The notes beneath the pieces are model-generated. The model worked only from the letters and a program-made list of their open reading frames with translations. It did not search any database and was not told where the DNA came from. From positions 1 to 22,351 of the IMG/VR virus record IMGVR_UViG_3300034101_000782: DNA of 22,351 nt; one strand, given 5' to 3'. Origin of the DNA: a virus. Shown here in pieces: positions 19,689-22,351 of the stretch (positions are counted from its first letter, which is position 1; every line of letters starts with the position of its first letter). A program made the position numbers and the translations under genes.

Positions 19689-20020
19689 TGACACTAGATG
19701 ATGCTCTTAACAAAATAGGGAACTGGCACACAACCCACAACACCATGTACCCAGTTGGCGGCGGCGTGATCGACACGCGCTATCCCACACCAAAAGCGTT
19801 TGTCACGAGCGAGATGCTTGACCATGACGCGTTCAAGATTCCCCTGAGCACGTTGATGGACATGTGGCTTGCTCGGTTTGGCAACGACTGGGTGGACACC
19901 GCGACCTTGCAAGACGATCAGTTCTTCGCCATAGCGGCGGAGCGACTGCGCTCAACTGGGCAACTTGAGTCGCACTATCTGACTGACCGTGCGCGATTCG
20001 TTTGTCGCAAGGCTGAGTGA
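19688..20020 (+). CDS. Unknown protein (110 residues)
   Basis: ATG 19688 overlaps the stop of the HNH gene (TGATG) with AAAGGAG upstream; GTG 19685 would also be possible. The sequence has a N-terminal helix (LDDALNKIGNWH), a central part with DTRYPTPKAF, and a C-terminal helix ending in RFVCRKAE. No motif is recognised. It ends beside the helicase gene start, GTGACCATG. Confidence 0.7.
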   Translation: MTLDDALNKIGNWHTTHNTMYPVGGGVIDTRYPTPKAFVTSEMLDHDAFKIPLSTLMDMWLARFGNDWVDTATLQDDQFFAIAAERLRSTGQLESHYLTDRARFVCRKAE

Positions 20021-20022
20021 CC

Positions 20023-21585
20023 ATGCAGATCGTTGACAACAAAGCGTTGGTTGTCCGAACGCGTAACCCGGACAAGTACACCGTCATCCCCAAGCACAAG
20101 GTCATCCCTCGTTCCGATGGCGGCTTCGATGTGGCCGTCTACTGGGGGCTGGACGAGGCGCGGGTGCTCAAGAACCTGGGCGTCAAGAACGTACCGTCAC
20201 CCATCACCAAGAAGTACGACTGGCCGGGGCGCTACACCCCGATGCAGCACCAGATCGACACCGCATCGTTCCTGACCCTGCACCGCCGCGCTTTCTGCTT
20301 CAACGACCCCGGTACGGGTAAGACGTTGTCGGCATTGTGGGCGGCTGACTACCTGATGAAGCGTGGTGAGGTGCGCCGCGTGCTGATCCTGTGCCCCCTG
20401 TCGATCATGCACAGCGCGTGGATGCAGGACATCAGCAACTCAGTGATACATCGCAGTGCCATCGTCGCGCACCATCAGCAAGCCTCACGGCGAGTTGAGA
20501 TGATTCAGCAGGACTACGAGTTCGTCATCACCAACTACGATGGGCTGAACCTGATTGCACGAGAAGTTAAGAACGATGGGCGCTTCGATATGGTTATCGT
20601 TGACGAAGCCAACGCCTACAAGAACCCGCAGACACAGCGGTGGAAAGCACTTGCCTCGATCATCACGCCCGACACTTATCTGTGGATGATGACGGGCACG
20701 CCCGCATCGCAGTCGCCAATCGACGCTTACGGTCTGGCCAAGTTGGTCAACCCCAACGGCGTGCCTAAGTTCTACACGGCTTGGCGCGACAAGGTGATGT
20801 ACAAGGTGACCAACTTCAAGTGGGCGCCTAAGCCGCAAGCGAAGGACATGGTGCACGAGGCACTGCAACCTGCAATACGTTTTACCAAAGACCAGTGCCT
20901 CGACTTGCCCCCGGTGATGACGGTGACGCGTGACGTGCCCATGACGCCTCAGCAGAACAAGTACTACCGCATGCTCAAGGAGCAGATGCTCGTCATGGCC
21001 GCAGGTGAGACGATCTCAGCGGTCAACGCAGGGGTGGCCGTCAATAAGTTGCTTCAGATCAGTTGCGGTGCGGCGTACACTGACGACAAAGAAGTTGTGG
21101 TGTTCGACTCGGCCCCGCGCCTGTCTGTGCTCAACGAGATACTGGAGGAGACTGCACGCAAGGTGATCGTCTTCGCTTTGTTCCGCAGTAGCATCGACAC
21201 GATCAGCGAGTACCTGACCAAGCACGGCGTAGGCAACGCGCAGATACACGGCGATGTGTCGGCAACCAAGCGTGCACAGATCATCAACGACTTCCAGACC
21301 ACAGACAACGTGCGCGTCCTCGTGCTGCAACCACAGGCTACGGCGCACGGCATCACGCTGACAGCCGCTGACACGGTGGTGTTCTACGGGCCGTTGATGA
21401 GCGTTGAGATGTACATGCAGTGCATCGCTCGGGTTGACCGCAAGGGGCAGTCGTCCAACAAGGTCACAGTTGTCCACATCCAGTCCTCCCATATAGAGAA
21501 GAAGTTGTTCACAGCGATGTCCACAAAGGTCGATGACCACGCGTTGCTGAGCAAGATGTTCGAGAGCGAGACGCAAGAAATTTGA
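20023..21585 (+). CDS. SNF2-type superfamily 2 helicase
   Basis: This 520-residue protein carries Walker A NDPGTGKT (94-101), motif II DEAN (194-197), motif III TGTPA (224-228) and a C-terminal helicase domain ending in QCIARVDRKGQ (466-476), the SNF2-type motif VI. Such phage helicases translocate on double-stranded DNA and act in replication, recombination or fork remodelling. Motif II is DEAN where DEAH is usual. The start may also be GTG 20017, which gives a GTGA overlap; ATG 20023 is taken because AAGG lies ten bases upstream. A Q-like motif YTPMQHQ (71-77) sits just before Walker A. Confidence 0.9.
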   Translation: MQIVDNKALVVRTRNPDKYTVIPKHKVIPRSDGGFDVAVYWGLDEARVLKNLGVKNVPSPITKKYDWPGRYTPMQHQIDTASFLTLHRRAFCFNDPGTGKTLSALWAADYLMKRGEVRRVLILCPLSIMHSAWMQDISNSVIHRSAIVAHHQQASRRVEMIQQDYEFVITNYDGLNLIAREVKNDGRFDMVIVDEANAYKNPQTQRWKALASIITPDTYLWMMTGTPASQSPIDAYGLAKLVNPNGVPKFYTAWRDKVMYKVTNFKWAPKPQAKDMVHEALQPAIRFTKDQCLDLPPVMTVTRDVPMTPQQNKYYRMLKEQMLVMAAGETISAVNAGVAVNKLLQISCGAAYTDDKEVVVFDSAPRLSVLNEILEETARKVIVFALFRSSIDTISEYLTKHGVGNAQIHGDVSATKRAQIINDFQTTDNVRVLVLQPQATAHGITLTAADTVVFYGPLMSVEMYMQCIARVDRKGQSSNKVTVVHIQSSHIEKKLFTAMSTKVDDHALLSKMFESETQEI

Positions 21586-21595
21586 AGAAAGGGGG

Positions 21596-21623
21596 TTGCA
21601 TTTGTACGCGTTCCATGTATGAT
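21596..21623 (+). promoter_or_regulatory. Sigma70-like promoter after helicase
   Basis: TTGCAT (21596-21601), a 16-base spacer and TATGAT (21618-21623), starting near 21630. It leaves only about 25 bases before the gene at 21654, and is the second good promoter of the early strand. Confidence 0.65.
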
Positions 21624-21653
21624 GTCCAATCTTAGACAAATAAGGAGAAGCAG

Positions 21654-22067
21654 ATGAGTGAAGAAGTTGAAGCGCCGTTACCCCTCGACAAGTTAGCGAG
21701 GGTGTACCGCAAGATGCAGTCCAAGATACAGGAACTGACTGCCACCTACGAGTCCGAAGTCGAGCGCATCAGGACTCAGCAGGATGCCATCAAGACTGCA
21801 ATGAAAGACCAAATGTTGTCGCTTGGTGTGAAGACCGTTCGCACCGACGAAGGCACTGTGGTGCTGTCTACCAAGACGCGCTACAACACCCAAGACTGGG
21901 ACTCGTTCAAGCAATTCGTGGTACAGCATGAAGCCGTGGACTTGCTTGAGCGCAGGATCGCGCAAGGCAACATGGCGCAGTTCCTCGATGAGAACCCTGG
22001 TCTTGTTCCCCCTGGGCTGAACTCCATGACGGAGTACGCCATTTCTGTTCGTAAACCAACTCGTTAA
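21654..22067 (+). CDS. Coiled-coil protein, Gp157-like (137 residues)
   Basis: AAGGAG precedes ATG 21654. An N-terminal coiled coil (LARVYRKMQSKIQELTATYE, then ERIRTQQDAIKTAMKDQML, about 14-55) is followed by a beta-rich region (KTVRTDEGTVVLSTKTR) and a C-terminal helix. The layout resembles Gp157-type siphovirus proteins that some phages carry near single-strand-binding genes. This family link is weak. Position at the head of a promoter unit with the next gene suggests replication or recombination support. Confidence 0.7.
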   Translation: MSEEVEAPLPLDKLARVYRKMQSKIQELTATYESEVERIRTQQDAIKTAMKDQMLSLGVKTVRTDEGTVVLSTKTRYNTQDWDSFKQFVVQHEAVDLLERRIAQGNMAQFLDENPGLVPPGLNSMTEYAISVRKPTR

Positions 22068-22077
22068 GGAGAAGTCC

Positions 22078-22351
22078 GTGAGTAACATTACTACCTTCAA
22101 CCCCGCCAATGTTCCCGCGTTTGCACGCAACCGCACCCAGACAAGTTCGCTGTCCAAGGCGCTTGCAGGTGGCGACACTGGAGGCAACCGCATCAGCATC
22201 AAGGGCGGCACGTTCCGCTTGATCAGCGGGGGTAAGGAGATCGCGCAAGTTGAAGAACGCTTCCTCGATGTAGTGGTCGTCAACGCTGCGCCCAAGATCG
22301 CCCGTGTGTTCTACGCCAAGGCATACGATGGTGACTCGCCTAGCGGCCCTG
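22078..22351 (+). CDS. Partial gene, possible single-strand DNA-binding protein
   Basis: GTG 22078 with AAGGAG eight bases upstream opens a frame that continues past the right edge. The visible 91 residues begin MSNITTFNPANVPAFARN, are rich in Gly and Val, and include RISIKGGTFRLISGGKEIAQ (about 38-57) and FLDVVVVNAAPKIARVFYAK (about 62-81), beta-rich segments. Similar phage proteins are often uncharacterised; a nucleic acid-binding role is a guess based on the neighbouring replication genes. GTG rather than ATG as the start is an oddity of this locus. Confidence 0.65.
   Translation, partial: MSNITTFNPANVPAFARNRTQTSSLSKALAGGDTGGNRISIKGGTFRLISGGKEIAQVEERFLDVVVVNAAPKIARVFYAKAYDGDSPSGP

Overview
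This window looks like part of a tailed double-stranded DNA phage genome, or possibly a prophage. It carries terminase and portal genes on one strand and a long, compact replication and accessory block on the other. The GC-rich coding, the strong AAGGAG-type ribosome binding sites and the sigma70-like promoters suggest a Gram-negative, proteobacterial host. The sequence contains no direct host marker. I see no tRNA, rRNA, CRISPR array, integrase or insertion sequence.

Layout. Positions 1-4849, read leftward, are the head-packaging end of the late operon: a probable small terminase, the large terminase, an 818-residue portal, a 64-residue protein started by a GTGA overlap, and the first 30 codons of another gene that runs off the left edge. 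Positions 4850-5297 are a divergent gap with G-quadruplex-type G runs, a rightward terminator-like hairpin, an extended -10 promoter and a leader hairpin with a T tract. From 5298 to the right edge everything is on the plus strand. Positions 5298-8869 hold small early genes, among them a four-cysteine zinc protein and a NinX-family protein, and a 406-base gap (5982-6387) rich in repeats that could be a replication origin or control hub. Positions 8889-13294 hold a 335-residue unknown protein, then a MoxR/CobS-like AAA+ ATPase, a metallopeptidase-plus-VWA protein and a DUF3150-type protein behind a good sigma70-like promoter. Positions 13372-16300 are many tiny overlapping genes, including a helix-turn-helix protein, two tandem one-helix membrane proteins, a zinc ribbon and a VRR-NUC nuclease. 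Positions 16297-21585 are the replication and recombination core: family A DNA polymerase, a small HExxH metallopeptidase, a Cas4/RecB-like nuclease, an HNH nuclease and a SNF2-type helicase. A second good promoter at 21596 starts another unit that leaves the window.

How it fits together. Genes are packed with ATGA, GTGA, TTGA, TGATG or TAATG overlaps, so translation is coupled along long transcripts. The most unusual feature is a 27-bp palindrome with the invariant core GTGGAC-N5-GTCCAC. It occurs six times between 5356 and 9991 and nowhere else in the window. Three copies sit inside or at the end of reading frames and encode nearly the same peptide. Two follow stop codons. One lies just downstream of the promoter of the ATPase/VWA operon. 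It is either an operator for a phage regulator, a family of RNA hairpins, or a small palindromic element that spreads. This array, together with the ATPase/VWA/DUF3150 module it flanks, is the best candidate here for an undescribed system.
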